43,013 nucleotides of DNA, from positions 1 through 43,013 of the forward strand of contig NZ_AKJX01000137.1 in assembly GCF_000276605.1 (NCBI RefSeq). Direction: 5' to 3'. Below are positions 1 to 7,051 of this stretch, one piece after another. The notes beneath the pieces were generated by a model. It searched no databases. It was not told the origin of the DNA and worked only from the letters and a program-made list of their open reading frames with translations. Source of the stretch: Acidovorax sp. CF316 (GTDB lineage: Bacteria; Pseudomonadota; Gammaproteobacteria; Burkholderiales; Burkholderiaceae_C). Made by a program: the position numbers and the translations under genes. Position 1 is the stretch's first letter, and each line of letters begins with the position of its first letter.

Positions 1-1
1 G

Positions 2-751
2 GCCGGCCTGCCGCCGCTGGCGCAGCGGCCGGTGTGGGCCGTGTGGACGCTGATCGGCACCTGGCTCATCACCTCGCTGCTCGCGGCCTGGGCGCTGCGC
101 CACCTGGCGCTGTGGCGCGTGTCACTGGGCGCGGCCGGCGTGCTGCTGGGGTTCGCCGGCGCGGCGGGCCTGGTGCTGGGTGCCCCGCTGCAGTGGCCCA
201 TGCTGGCCAGCCTGGTGACGCTGGGTGTTGTGCTGGCGGGGCTGGCCGCCTTCATCGGCCCGGCGCGGGTGCAGGCGAATCGCCGCCGCGACAGCAGCGG
301 TGGTAGCCACGGAACGCATCACAACCAACACCGCCGCACCGCGCACTGGCGGTGGTGCTGGCCCTCCATGCCTTCCACGCAGGCCCTTTCGTTCTGGCTT
401 GCGGGTCTGCTGGCGGCCGAGTCCTTGCGCATCGCCCTTGCGGCGGGCGAGCCCGCGCGCGGGGCCGGCATGCTGGGCCTGCTAACGGCCTTCTTTCTGG
501 TGCTACCCGCTGCCACGCTGCAGGCCTGGTGGCCGCGTGCCGCCGCCGTGCTGGCGGCCCTGTCAGCGTCAGCGCTGGCGGGTCTGGCCTGGCGTTCGGG
601 CATGGTGGTGTGGGGCATCGCTGCGGCCCTGTGCCTGGCCATGGGCATCGCGGTGCTGCGCCGCCTGTGGCGGCAACGGTGGCAGCACACAGCATCGGTG
701 CCCGCCACCCAACCCGCCCAGCCCACGCAGCACGCGGAGCCGGCAGCATGA
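2..751 (+). CDS. C-terminal part of a PepSY-type membrane protein (5' end outside window)
   Basis: The frame is open to the left edge, with no stop before the first GTG at 32, so the gene probably starts outside the window. The visible part has several hydrophobic helices (near residues 10-30, 35-55, 60-80, 120-140, 150-170 and 175-215). A His/Arg-rich cytoplasmic-looking segment lies near residues 95-110, and the tail is rich in Ala, Pro and Gln. The stop codon overlaps the ATG of the next gene (ATGA at 748-751), so the two are translationally coupled. The neighbour looks like DUF3325, which in betaproteobacteria commonly follows a PepSY-associated membrane protein in iron/siderophore uptake operons. 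The PepSY identity is inferred from that context and from hydrophobicity. No diagnostic PepSY motif is visible in this fragment. Confidence 0.5.
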   Translation, partial: AGLPPLAQRPVWAVWTLIGTWLITSLLAAWALRHLALWRVSLGAAGVLLGFAGAAGLVLGAPLQWPMLASLVTLGVVLAGLAAFIGPARVQANRRRDSSGGSHGTHHNQHRRTAHWRWCWPSMPSTQALSFWLAGLLAAESLRIALAAGEPARGAGMLGLLTAFFLVLPAATLQAWWPRAAAVLAALSASALAGLAWRSGMVVWGIAAALCLAMGIAVLRRLWRQRWQHTASVPATQPAQPTQHAEPAA

Positions 752-1106
752 ACGACACCCTCGCCGTGGCCTGCACGGCCGCCGCCTGCCTGCTGGCCCT
801 GGTGCACTGGGCCCAGGCCACGTCCACCCGCGCCTGGGGCGATGCCTTGGCGGGCCCGCCAATGCAGCGCAAGGCCTGGGGCCTGGCGCTGGGCACGCTG
901 GCCCTGCAGACTGCTGCCGCCACCGCGTGGCCGCCGGCCTGGCCGCGGGCATCGCCATCGCGCTCGCCTCGTGGATGGTGCTGGGCTGGGGCCTGGTGCT
1001 GGCCATGAACCAGTGGCCAGAGGGCAGCCTGCGCTGGGCGCGGCGCATCGGTGCCCTGGGTTGGGCCGGCTGTGTGTTGGGCCTGCTGGTGCACGCACTG
1101 GCGTAG
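748..1106 (+). pseudogene. DUF3325-like small membrane protein, frameshifted
   Basis: The ATG at 748 overlaps the upstream stop. Frame 1 reads a good hydrophobic N-terminus (MNDTLAVACTAAACLLALVH...) up to about 925, then degenerates into Trp/Pro/Arg-rich sequence and stops at 1008. From about 924 the third frame reads a fine hydrophobic continuation (VAAGLAAGIAIALASWMVLG...) ending in LLVHALA and a stop at 1106. Joined, the two halves give about 118 residues with three or four membrane helices, the usual size and pattern of DUF3325 proteins. A single missing base within about 910-930 explains the break. Either the gene is a recent pseudogene or the sequence has an error there. The family call rests on size, helix pattern and the PepSY-like neighbour. 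Confidence 0.6.
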
Positions 1107-1143
1107 CCCCCCGTAACAAGCAGCGCGCGGCACAATCGCGCCC

Positions 1144-1785
1144 ATGGACCTGCTCGACGCCCCCTGGATTCACACGCTGCGCTTTTTCATCGAAGTGGCG
1201 GCGACGATTGCCTTCGCGCTGTCGGGCATCATCGCCGCGGCGCGCAAGCGCATGGACGTGGTGGGCGTGTGCGTGGTGGCCTTTGTCGCGGCCTTCGGCG
1301 GCGGCACGCTGCGCGACCTGTTGCTGGACCAGCGGCCCTTTTTCTGGATACGCCACACCGGCTTTATCTGGGGGCTGCTGGCGCTGTGCGTGTGCGCCAT
1401 GCTGTTCATGCGCCAACGCCATTTCAAGCCCACCGAGCGCGCCATGCTGCTGCCCGACGCCATCGGCCTGGGCCTGTTCGCCGCGGTGGGCATCGACACC
1501 GCCACCGCCGTGGGCATGCCGCCCATCATCGCCGTGATGATGGGCGTGACCACCGGCGTCTTCGGCGGCGTGCTGCGCGACGTACTGTGCAACGAGGTGC
1601 CCCAGGCCTTCAGCGACCACCGGCCGTACGCCCTGTGCGCGTTTGCCGGCGGCTGGATCGACGTGGCCCTGCGCCAGATGGACATGCCCCCCTGGGCCCC
1701 GCTGCTGGCCTGCGTGCTGGCCACGGCCGGGCTGCGCGGCCTGGCGCTGTGGCGCAATTGGGAGCTGCCGGCGTGGCGGGTGTGA
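1144..1785 (+). CDS. Trimeric intracellular cation channel (TRIC/UPF0126) family protein
   Basis: A 213-residue integral membrane protein with about seven hydrophobic helices. It contains the two tandem glycine-rich repeats typical of the UPF0126/YadS (PF03458) family: GGGTLRD at residues 52-58 and GGVLRD at 141-146. Each sits at the end of a helix and is followed by an acidic or Asn segment (LLLDQRPFFWI and VLCNEVPQAF). Bacterial TRIC homologues form trimeric cation channels in the inner membrane; some members were earlier annotated as glycine transporters. The length is normal for the family. The ATG is preceded by a short spacer after the broken DUF3325 gene and has no strong Shine-Dalgarno, so the start is likely but not certain. 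Substrate and physiological role cannot be read from the sequence. Confidence 0.9.
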   Translation: MDLLDAPWIHTLRFFIEVAATIAFALSGIIAAARKRMDVVGVCVVAFVAAFGGGTLRDLLLDQRPFFWIRHTGFIWGLLALCVCAMLFMRQRHFKPTERAMLLPDAIGLGLFAAVGIDTATAVGMPPIIAVMMGVTTGVFGGVLRDVLCNEVPQAFSDHRPYALCAFAGGWIDVALRQMDMPPWAPLLACVLATAGLRGLALWRNWELPAWRV

Positions 1786-1942
1786 TGCAAGGGGCTGCGC
1801 GCGCACACAAGCCTCCGTCAACCCTGCACGCGCAAAGTGGGAGCAAACGGTCGCCTCGATGGGCTTAAATTAACGGGCTGAATGCATCGATTGCGCAATT
1901 TCGACCACGCGGCAGCTTCGTCGCCACCAACGCCGATCCACC

Positions 1943-2563
1943 ATGCCCCCCACACCCCTCACCGCCGTTCTCCGCCTGGCCTTCGCCCTCCTCACGCTCG
2001 CTGCCGTCGGCTGGCAACTGTGGCTGCATGTGGGGCTGGGCTACAACGTGCTCAACTTCTTCAGCTACTTCACCAACCTGTCGAACCTGTTGGCCGCTGG
2101 CGTCTTGATCGCGGGTGCATGCCGCCAATGGACGCTCGCGCGGCCCTCGGCCGCTTTCGAATCGCTGCGCGCCGTGACCGCCACCTGCATGCTGGTGGTC
2201 GGCGTCGTGTTCGCGCTGCTGCTGCGCGATGTGGATCTGGGCGAGCTGAGGCCCTGGGTGAACTCGGTAGTGCACCATGTGATGCCCGTCGTGGTGCTGC
2301 TCGACTGGCTGCTGTGGCCGCCGCGCCCGGCCGGGGGCGTACGGCCGCTGCGTTGGGTAGTGGGGTTCGCGGGCTTGTACCTCGCGTATTCGATGGTGCG
2401 CGGCGCTGCCGTTGGGTGGTACCCCTACCCCTTCCTGAATCCGGCGCAGGTGGATGGGTACGGCGGCGTGGCAGTCTATGCGGTGGGAATCGCGGTCGTC
2501 TTCGTGCTCGCAGGGTGGGCGCTGCTGGCCTGGGCCAGCCGGCGTGCGCGGGTGGCGACCTAG
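1943..2563 (+). CDS. Pr6Pr family (FAR-17a/AIG1-like) membrane protein
   Basis: A 206-residue protein with six predicted membrane helices. Recognisable motifs are FFSYFTNLSNLLAAG near residues 36-50, HHVMPVVVLLDWLLWPP near 110-126, and YLAYSMVRGAAVGWYPYPF near 150-170 followed by NP and GG. These match bacterial Pr6Pr-type membrane proteins, which are distantly related to eukaryotic FAR-17a/AIG1 (androgen-induced) proteins. The family has a conserved Asn/Thr-rich patch in helix 2 and a conserved His and Asp in the fourth helix, all visible here. No substrate is established for bacterial members. It stands alone: about 160 bases separate it from the TRIC gene, and the next gene is on the opposite strand. 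Confidence 0.8.
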   Translation: MPPTPLTAVLRLAFALLTLAAVGWQLWLHVGLGYNVLNFFSYFTNLSNLLAAGVLIAGACRQWTLARPSAAFESLRAVTATCMLVVGVVFALLLRDVDLGELRPWVNSVVHHVMPVVVLLDWLLWPPRPAGGVRPLRWVVGFAGLYLAYSMVRGAAVGWYPYPFLNPAQVDGYGGVAVYAVGIAVVFVLAGWALLAWASRRARVAT

Positions 2564-2745
2564 CTAGTGTGCTGCCTCACAAACATGGGGTGCCAAAGCC
2601 GCGTTTTTCACACGCACGGTTGCGTCGTGAGCGCCAACAGGTGTGGTGCCGCAATTTCGTGCGCAACAACGAGTGGCGCGCCGATGCACTGCGGCCGCAT
2701 CGCTGCAAGTCAATCGGCCAATACGATCGCACCCCTCTCCAATGA

Positions 2746-3693
2746 CTACGCGCCGGGTGCGCAAAGGCGCCGCAAGTCCACTTCTCTTTGCGACGGCTCC
2801 ACGGTGAAGTGGGAGGCAGAAGAAATCCAATCGAATGCTGCCTGCAGACCCTCCACAAGCGGCGTCTGAGGTCGCTCGCTCCAGGTGGCCAGTTTCTGCG
2901 TCGACAAGATCAGGTGTGCCTTGCGGAAGGGGAAATACTCCCGTGCCGGGATGGTGGAGTCCGAGACATGAACGACATGGCTCTGGCGACCGGCGATCTG
3001 CCCAAGAAGTGCGATGTACTGGTTGAAGGAAACGTAGGTTGGTGATGCCAGGTTGTAGATTCCGGGAGCCACGGCACACTGCGGGTCCAAGAATCCGACG
3101 ATGGCGCGCGTCAAATCGTCAATGCCCACGAACTGGATGAGCGTCTCCCCGTCTGCCGGAACAAAAATGGGGGCCTGCGCCAGTTGTCTGGCCCACACGA
3201 AGCGCTCCCGGTCCAGGTTGTTCCCGGGGCCATAGATGTACGGCGGCCGAACCACGAATTGGCGAGGGATCGAGGATGCGCAGAGCACCGTCTCGGCCGC
3301 GGCCTTGTCGCGGCCATACGTTCCCCAGATGCCATCCCCGTGTGCAGGCGATGCCTCAGAAAACGGGAGTGGCGCGGTGGACCGCTCATAGACCGCGGCA
3401 GAGCTGAGCAACACATAGGTGGTGGGCATCGCATGCAGCCCGGCAAGAAGCGCACGGCAATCCTCCGGGCCGTAGCAAGAAGCGTCGACCACTGCATCAA
3501 AAGTGTGTCCGCGCAAGCGCGATGCCAGTTGGTGCGCATCCCTCCGGTCACAGGCGATGTGGTGTGCAGCGCCCCAGTCGGACTGAACCAACCCACGCGT
3601 CACCGCCGTGACGTCGAAGCCCTGTGCGATCAATCGCTGCAGCAACGCGCGGCCGACAAACACCGACCCTCCCAGGAGCAGTACCTTCTGCAT
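2746..3693 (-). CDS. NAD-dependent epimerase/dehydratase family protein
   Basis: A 315-residue extended short-chain dehydrogenase/reductase. The Rossmann glycine motif is GGSVFVG (residues 8-14), the catalytic Ser lies in LLSSAAVYE (near 95-103), and the Tyr-xxx-Lys pair is Y126-GRD-K130. A following RPPYIYGPGNN segment is the usual NDP-sugar or substrate loop. Members epimerise, dehydrate or reduce nucleotide sugars and related substrates; this one's substrate is not evident. The gene is by itself, and its base composition is visibly less GC-rich than its flanks, as is that of the neighbouring M24 gene. Together these suggest a small acquired segment at about 2.6-4.5 kb, which is inference. 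The ATG at 3693 fits the family's N-terminus exactly. Confidence 0.85.
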   Translation of the reverse strand: MQKVLLLGGSVFVGRALLQRLIAQGFDVTAVTRGLVQSDWGAAHHIACDRRDAHQLASRLRGHTFDAVVDASCYGPEDCRALLAGLHAMPTTYVLLSSAAVYERSTAPLPFSEASPAHGDGIWGTYGRDKAAAETVLCASSIPRQFVVRPPYIYGPGNNLDRERFVWARQLAQAPIFVPADGETLIQFVGIDDLTRAIVGFLDPQCAVAPGIYNLASPTYVSFNQYIALLGQIAGRQSHVVHVSDSTIPAREYFPFRKAHLILSTQKLATWSERPQTPLVEGLQAAFDWISSASHFTVEPSQREVDLRRLCAPGA

Positions 3694-3781
3694 AGATAGA
3701 GACTTTGCGGTTGGAGTGGGCTAACCCGTGGCCAAGATGGTACTGAAATCCATGTGCGGTGGCCACATGCCCAACGCGGCG

Positions 3782-4476
3782 TCAGAGGGCGGCAATTTTC
3801 CCGTCGGCCCCGAAGAAATAAATGTCCTCATGCTTGAAGCCCCATTGGCCTCCCAGTTCACGGATGTGAGGTTCAAACGTGAACAGCTTCGCATCGCCAA
3901 GCCGTGCGCTGTTACCCGCCTCGATGAATCGACGATCTATTCGAGAGGATTCGATACTGTGTCCAACGTTGCCTGAGAAGTCCAGATTTTCGAAGCCAAG
4001 GCTGGCGATCTCCGCGTTCGCAAAATCGAACAGGTGCTCGAAGCTTGTTTCCCTGGTGGCGAAAGAGATCACTCGCCGATGTAGTTGTCGCTCTGCGTCC
4101 AAACCCGCTTGAACTCAGGCAATGTGGGCATATCCGTGTGCCGACCGTTTTCGACAACAAAGCTGCGGGCGCAGTCTCCCCAGGCTCCATTCAGCGACGG
4201 ACTTAAGTCGACGGTGACGAGATTGGTGGCGCCGACGGGCTCGCTTTCAGGCACATAGTTAGCACCTGACACGGACAAGCAACTCCGGGAACCTAAAAGA
4301 ACAAACGCCGGGCAGTCGTAGTACCAAGTGGCTGTTATGCCAAGGCGTTTCATCATCGAGGTCGCACGCGCGGCGATTGTCCTCTCGCTATCGTCGGGGG
4401 TGATGGTCTCGCCCAGGTCTGCGAGCACCCGTCTGGCAATGGCTTGGACTTCGCGATGGTGTCTGATCGTCGGCAT
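3782..4476 (-). pseudogene. M24 family metallopeptidase (Xaa-Pro aminopeptidase-like), frameshifted
   Basis: Two overlapping minus-strand frames encode the two halves of one pita-bread (M24) peptidase. The first half (4476 to about 4105) carries VTVDLSP and GDCARSF, giving the two Asp metal ligands. The second (about 4102 to 3782) carries NVGHSIE (His), FTFEPHI (Glu) and GFKHEDIYFF (Glu). All five usual D-D-H-E-E ligands are therefore present, but in different frames. The break falls at the AAACCC run near 4101-4106, where one extra base would join EFKR to LDAERQLHR. The repaired protein would be about 230 residues, similar to catalytic-domain-only M24 proteins. It may be a very recent pseudogene or a homopolymer sequencing error. 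The GC content is lower than in surrounding genes. Confidence 0.75.
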
Positions 4477-4721
4477 GTGGGCTTCCAGGGAAAGCGGAGA
4501 AACATCGCCGCAAAGCGTCGAAAGCCCGCTGGGGGCTGATTGTCAAAATCTAGCCTACACGCCGACAGGCTGCAGTCCAAGTAAGAATTTGTCCATCATG
4601 AAAGGCAGGCATCTGGAGCCATCGGGGGCAGGGCTTGATGGGGGCTGCAGGTTGACTGCGGCTAGTGGGCTGTCACCCCATATCGGTGAATCGAATGGCA
4701 GGCCCCGGCCGGCCGCGCCCC

Positions 4722-5321
4722 TCACGACACCGCCATCACCCCCGCCACCACCAGCATGCACGCCCCGAACGCCAGCCCCTGCAGCCGAATGGCACGCGGG
4801 CTTTGCGCGCGGCTGAAGAGCACCTGCCCGCCATAGATCCACACGAAGTGGCAGGCCAGGCCCACCACGACGAAGACCACGGCCATCTGCAGCACCTGGG
4901 CCGAGAGCGGCAGCGCAGGCGAGAGAAACTGCGAGAACATCACCAGAATCATCGAGTGCACCTTGGGGTTGAGGCTCAGCGAGACAAACCCGTCGACAAA
5001 ACCCAGCGGCCGCAGGTCCTGCCGCTCGGTTGCGCCCGCGCTGCGAAAGAAACACCAGGCCAGGTACACGATGTAGGCCGTGCCGCCCCACTTGAGCGCG
5101 GTGTAGGCGGCCGGGTTGCGCGCGAACACCTCGCTCAGCCCAAAGCCGTAGACCAGGCACCACACCAGGTTGCCAGCCTCGAAACCCATCCAGAACGGCA
5201 CCGTGCGCCGCAGCCCGAACTGCCCGCCCGATGCGGCCAACACCGTATTGCCCGGGCCGGGGCTGACGATCATGGGCACGGCAAAGGCAAGGATCAGGAG
5301 CCAGGTGGACAGTGCGATCAT
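4722..5321 (-). CDS. LysE family translocator (amino-acid/metabolite exporter)
   Basis: A protein of about 199 residues with six predicted membrane helices. The N-terminus has the LysE/RhtB signature: IALSTWLLILAFAVPMIVSPGPGNTVL, in which the SPGPG loop is diagnostic. A second family feature is the GFVSLSLNPKVHSMILVMFSQF segment (NPK motif) in the middle. LysE/RhtB proteins export amino acids or related small molecules across the inner membrane using the proton-motive force. I chose the ATG at 5321 over an upstream GTG-type start because a GGAAG Shine-Dalgarno sits eight bases before it and the resulting N-terminus fits the family. It is divergent from a LysR regulator gene, a classic exporter/regulator arrangement, so control by that regulator is likely. 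Confidence 0.88.
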   Translation of the reverse strand: MIALSTWLLILAFAVPMIVSPGPGNTVLAASGGQFGLRRTVPFWMGFEAGNLVWCLVYGFGLSEVFARNPAAYTALKWGGTAYIVYLAWCFFRSAGATERQDLRPLGFVDGFVSLSLNPKVHSMILVMFSQFLSPALPLSAQVLQMAVVFVVVGLACHFVWIYGGQVLFSRAQSPRAIRLQGLAFGACMLVVAGVMAVS

Positions 5322-5407
5322 GGGCGGCGCTTCCAATACAACAACGGAGGGAGAAAGCACCGATTACAGCGGCCGCACCCGCTGTTGCCAAACGATGTAA
5401 TCTCATG

Positions 5408-5430
5408 CCATCGATAAGTAATATTGATGG
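5408..5430. promoter_or_regulatory. Imperfect palindrome in the LysE/LysR divergent promoter region
   Basis: CCATCGATAAG...ATATTGATGG forms an inverted repeat with arms CCATC(g)AT and AT(t)GATGG around an AT-rich core. It lies just upstream of the LysR gene's Shine-Dalgarno (GGAGAGG, about 5429-5435) in the 124-base divergent intergenic region. It has the size and partial symmetry of a LysR-type (T-N11-A) operator. That it is the binding site of the adjacent regulator is inferred from position. Confidence 0.4.
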
Positions 5431-5445
5431 AGAGGATTTCATGCA

Positions 5446-6360
5446 ATGGCCCGCCGCCTGCCCCCGCTGAATGCCCTGCGCGCCTTCGAGGCCGCGGCAC
5501 GCCACCACAGCTTCACGCGTGCGGCCGATGAGCTGCACGTGACCCAGGCGGCCATCAGCCACCAGGTGCGGCAGCTCGAAGAGTGGCTGGGGCTCAAGCT
5601 GTTCGAGCGCCAGGGCCACACGCTCACCCGCACCGCGGCCGGCAAGGCCTATGCTCCCGAGCTCAGCCGCCTGCTCGACGCCCTGGCCAGCGCCACCGAG
5701 CGCGTGGCCGGCAACGACCGCAGCCTGGTGGGCCCCCTGCGCATCACCGCCCTGCCCTCGTTCGTGGCGTGCTGGCTGGTGCCGCGGCTGGCACGCTTTC
5801 GGGCGCTGCACCCGGGCATCGACCTGCACATCACCAGCGAGCTGGGGCTGCACGACTTTGCGCACGGCGGCTTCGACCTGGCCATACGCCTGGGGCTGGG
5901 GCGCTGGCCCGGCCTGCAGGCCGACCTGATTTCGCGCGAGCGCCTGTCGCCCGTGTGCAGCCCGGCCCTGCTGTCGGCGCAGGCACCGCTGGCCACCGTG
6001 GCCGACCTGCAGGCCCACATCCTGCTGCACGACCAGCCGGGCGACCTGTGGCCGCGCTGGCTGGCCCTGGCCGGCGCCAGCCGCAGCGAGGCCGAGGCCA
6101 TCGCGCGTGCGGGCCCGGGGTTCAGCGATTCGGCCCTGGTGCTGCAGGCCGCCGCCGAGGGCCAGGGCGTGGCGCTGGGGCGCATGTTCCTGGCCTCGGC
6201 CGACATCACGGCGGGGCGGTTGGTAAAACCCTTCGTGCTCGACCTGCCCAACGACTACAGCTACTGGCTGGCCTACCCCCCGGCGGCGGCCGGGCAGCCG
6301 CGCCTGGCGGCGTTTCGCGACTGGGTGTTGGCAGAAACATCGGCCTGGCGCAACACCTGA
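5446..6360 (+). CDS. LysR family transcriptional regulator (GcvA-like)
   Basis: A 304-residue LysR-type regulator. An N-terminal winged helix-turn-helix covers residues 1-65 and begins RLPPLNALRAFEAAARHHSF, the opening typical of the GcvA subgroup. The recognition region is AADELHVTQAAISHQVRQLE. The periplasmic-binding-protein-like effector domain spans about 90-300 (LRITALPSFVACWLVPRLARF onward). A good Shine-Dalgarno (GGAGAGG) lies ten bases before the ATG. An ATG five bases earlier is in a different frame. The gene is divergent from the LysE exporter and probably controls it and itself. The effector cannot be deduced; for LysE-linked regulators it is often an amino acid. Confidence 0.9.
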   Translation: MARRLPPLNALRAFEAAARHHSFTRAADELHVTQAAISHQVRQLEEWLGLKLFERQGHTLTRTAAGKAYAPELSRLLDALASATERVAGNDRSLVGPLRITALPSFVACWLVPRLARFRALHPGIDLHITSELGLHDFAHGGFDLAIRLGLGRWPGLQADLISRERLSPVCSPALLSAQAPLATVADLQAHILLHDQPGDLWPRWLALAGASRSEAEAIARAGPGFSDSALVLQAAAEGQGVALGRMFLASADITAGRLVKPFVLDLPNDYSYWLAYPPAAAGQPRLAAFRDWVLAETSAWRNT

Positions 6361-6493
6361 ACGGGTGGGCACGCCACGGCCCGGTGCACGCCCTTTTTGT
6401 AACGGGGAAATGCCGGGCACCCGCCTCAGTGATAATGAATTTCCGATTGCCTCCCCCATCCACCCTCCGTCCCTGGACCGACCGAAGACCCCC

Positions 6494-6931
6494 ATGCTGT
6501 GTGCTGTTGTCCTGTGTATCGCAGCCCTGGCAGGCGGGCAGCAACCGCAGCAGCGGCCCGTTTCCTCGGATGGCTGGTTCACGCTGAGCGGCGACCGCGC
6601 CGATGCCGGCAAGAACCTGATCGAGATCCTGCCCGAACCCATCGGCGTGGACCAGCGCGTGGTGCTCGACCTGCGCGTCTCGCGCGACCAGCAGCGCACC
6701 TCGTTCCGCGGCCAGAAGTACCGCTCCTACTACGCCAAGGTCGTGGTCGACTGCCCCTCGCGCAAGGCCTGGTACCTGTGGCTCTCGTACTACGCGCAGC
6801 CCGAGTGGGCCGGTGCCATCGTCGGCCGCGAGGAGTACAAGGAGGGCGAGGCCCCGGTGCTGTTCAAGGACATGTCCAGCGAGTGGTCGCGGCGCATGAT
6901 CTCGGCGGCGTGCAAGGTGCGCAATCTGTAG
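6494..6931 (+). CDS. Small exported protein resembling surface-adhesin E family
   Basis: A protein of about 145 residues. The N-terminus (MLCAVVLCIAALAGGQQPQQ) is short and hydrophobic, like a signal peptide. The mature part has features of the surface-adhesin protein E domain: an opening WFTLSGD, a YRSYYAKVVVDC segment with a conserved Cys, an aromatic YLWLSYYAQPE stretch, and a second Cys near the C-terminus (ISAACKVRNL) that could pair with the first. An in-frame start further upstream (6365) adds a Pro-rich leader with no signal character, so I start at 6494. The family is widespread in betaproteobacteria and poorly characterised, and the link to adhesion comes from one Haemophilus protein. 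The assignment is by motif pattern only. Confidence 0.6.
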   Translation: MLCAVVLCIAALAGGQQPQQRPVSSDGWFTLSGDRADAGKNLIEILPEPIGVDQRVVLDLRVSRDQQRTSFRGQKYRSYYAKVVVDCPSRKAWYLWLSYYAQPEWAGAIVGREEYKEGEAPVLFKDMSSEWSRRMISAACKVRNL

Positions 6932-7051
6932 TGCCGGCTCCTGCCCGCACTGTCCAGTCTCCGTCCGACCGGTGAGCGATGCACCTCCCTGCGCTTTCTC
7001 GATCAGGCCCGAGGCCTTTGATCCAACAGGCGCCCTGCATCCGGTGATGCC

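Noticed and set aside
252..1821. Long minus-strand open frames over the first genes
   Set aside because: They are Arg/His/Ala-rich shadow translations of the plus-strand membrane proteins in high-GC DNA.
6380..6420. Possible terminator after the LysR gene (run of T after a GC-rich stretch)
   Set aside because: No stem of more than four continuous pairs could be drawn before the T-run, so I did not call it.
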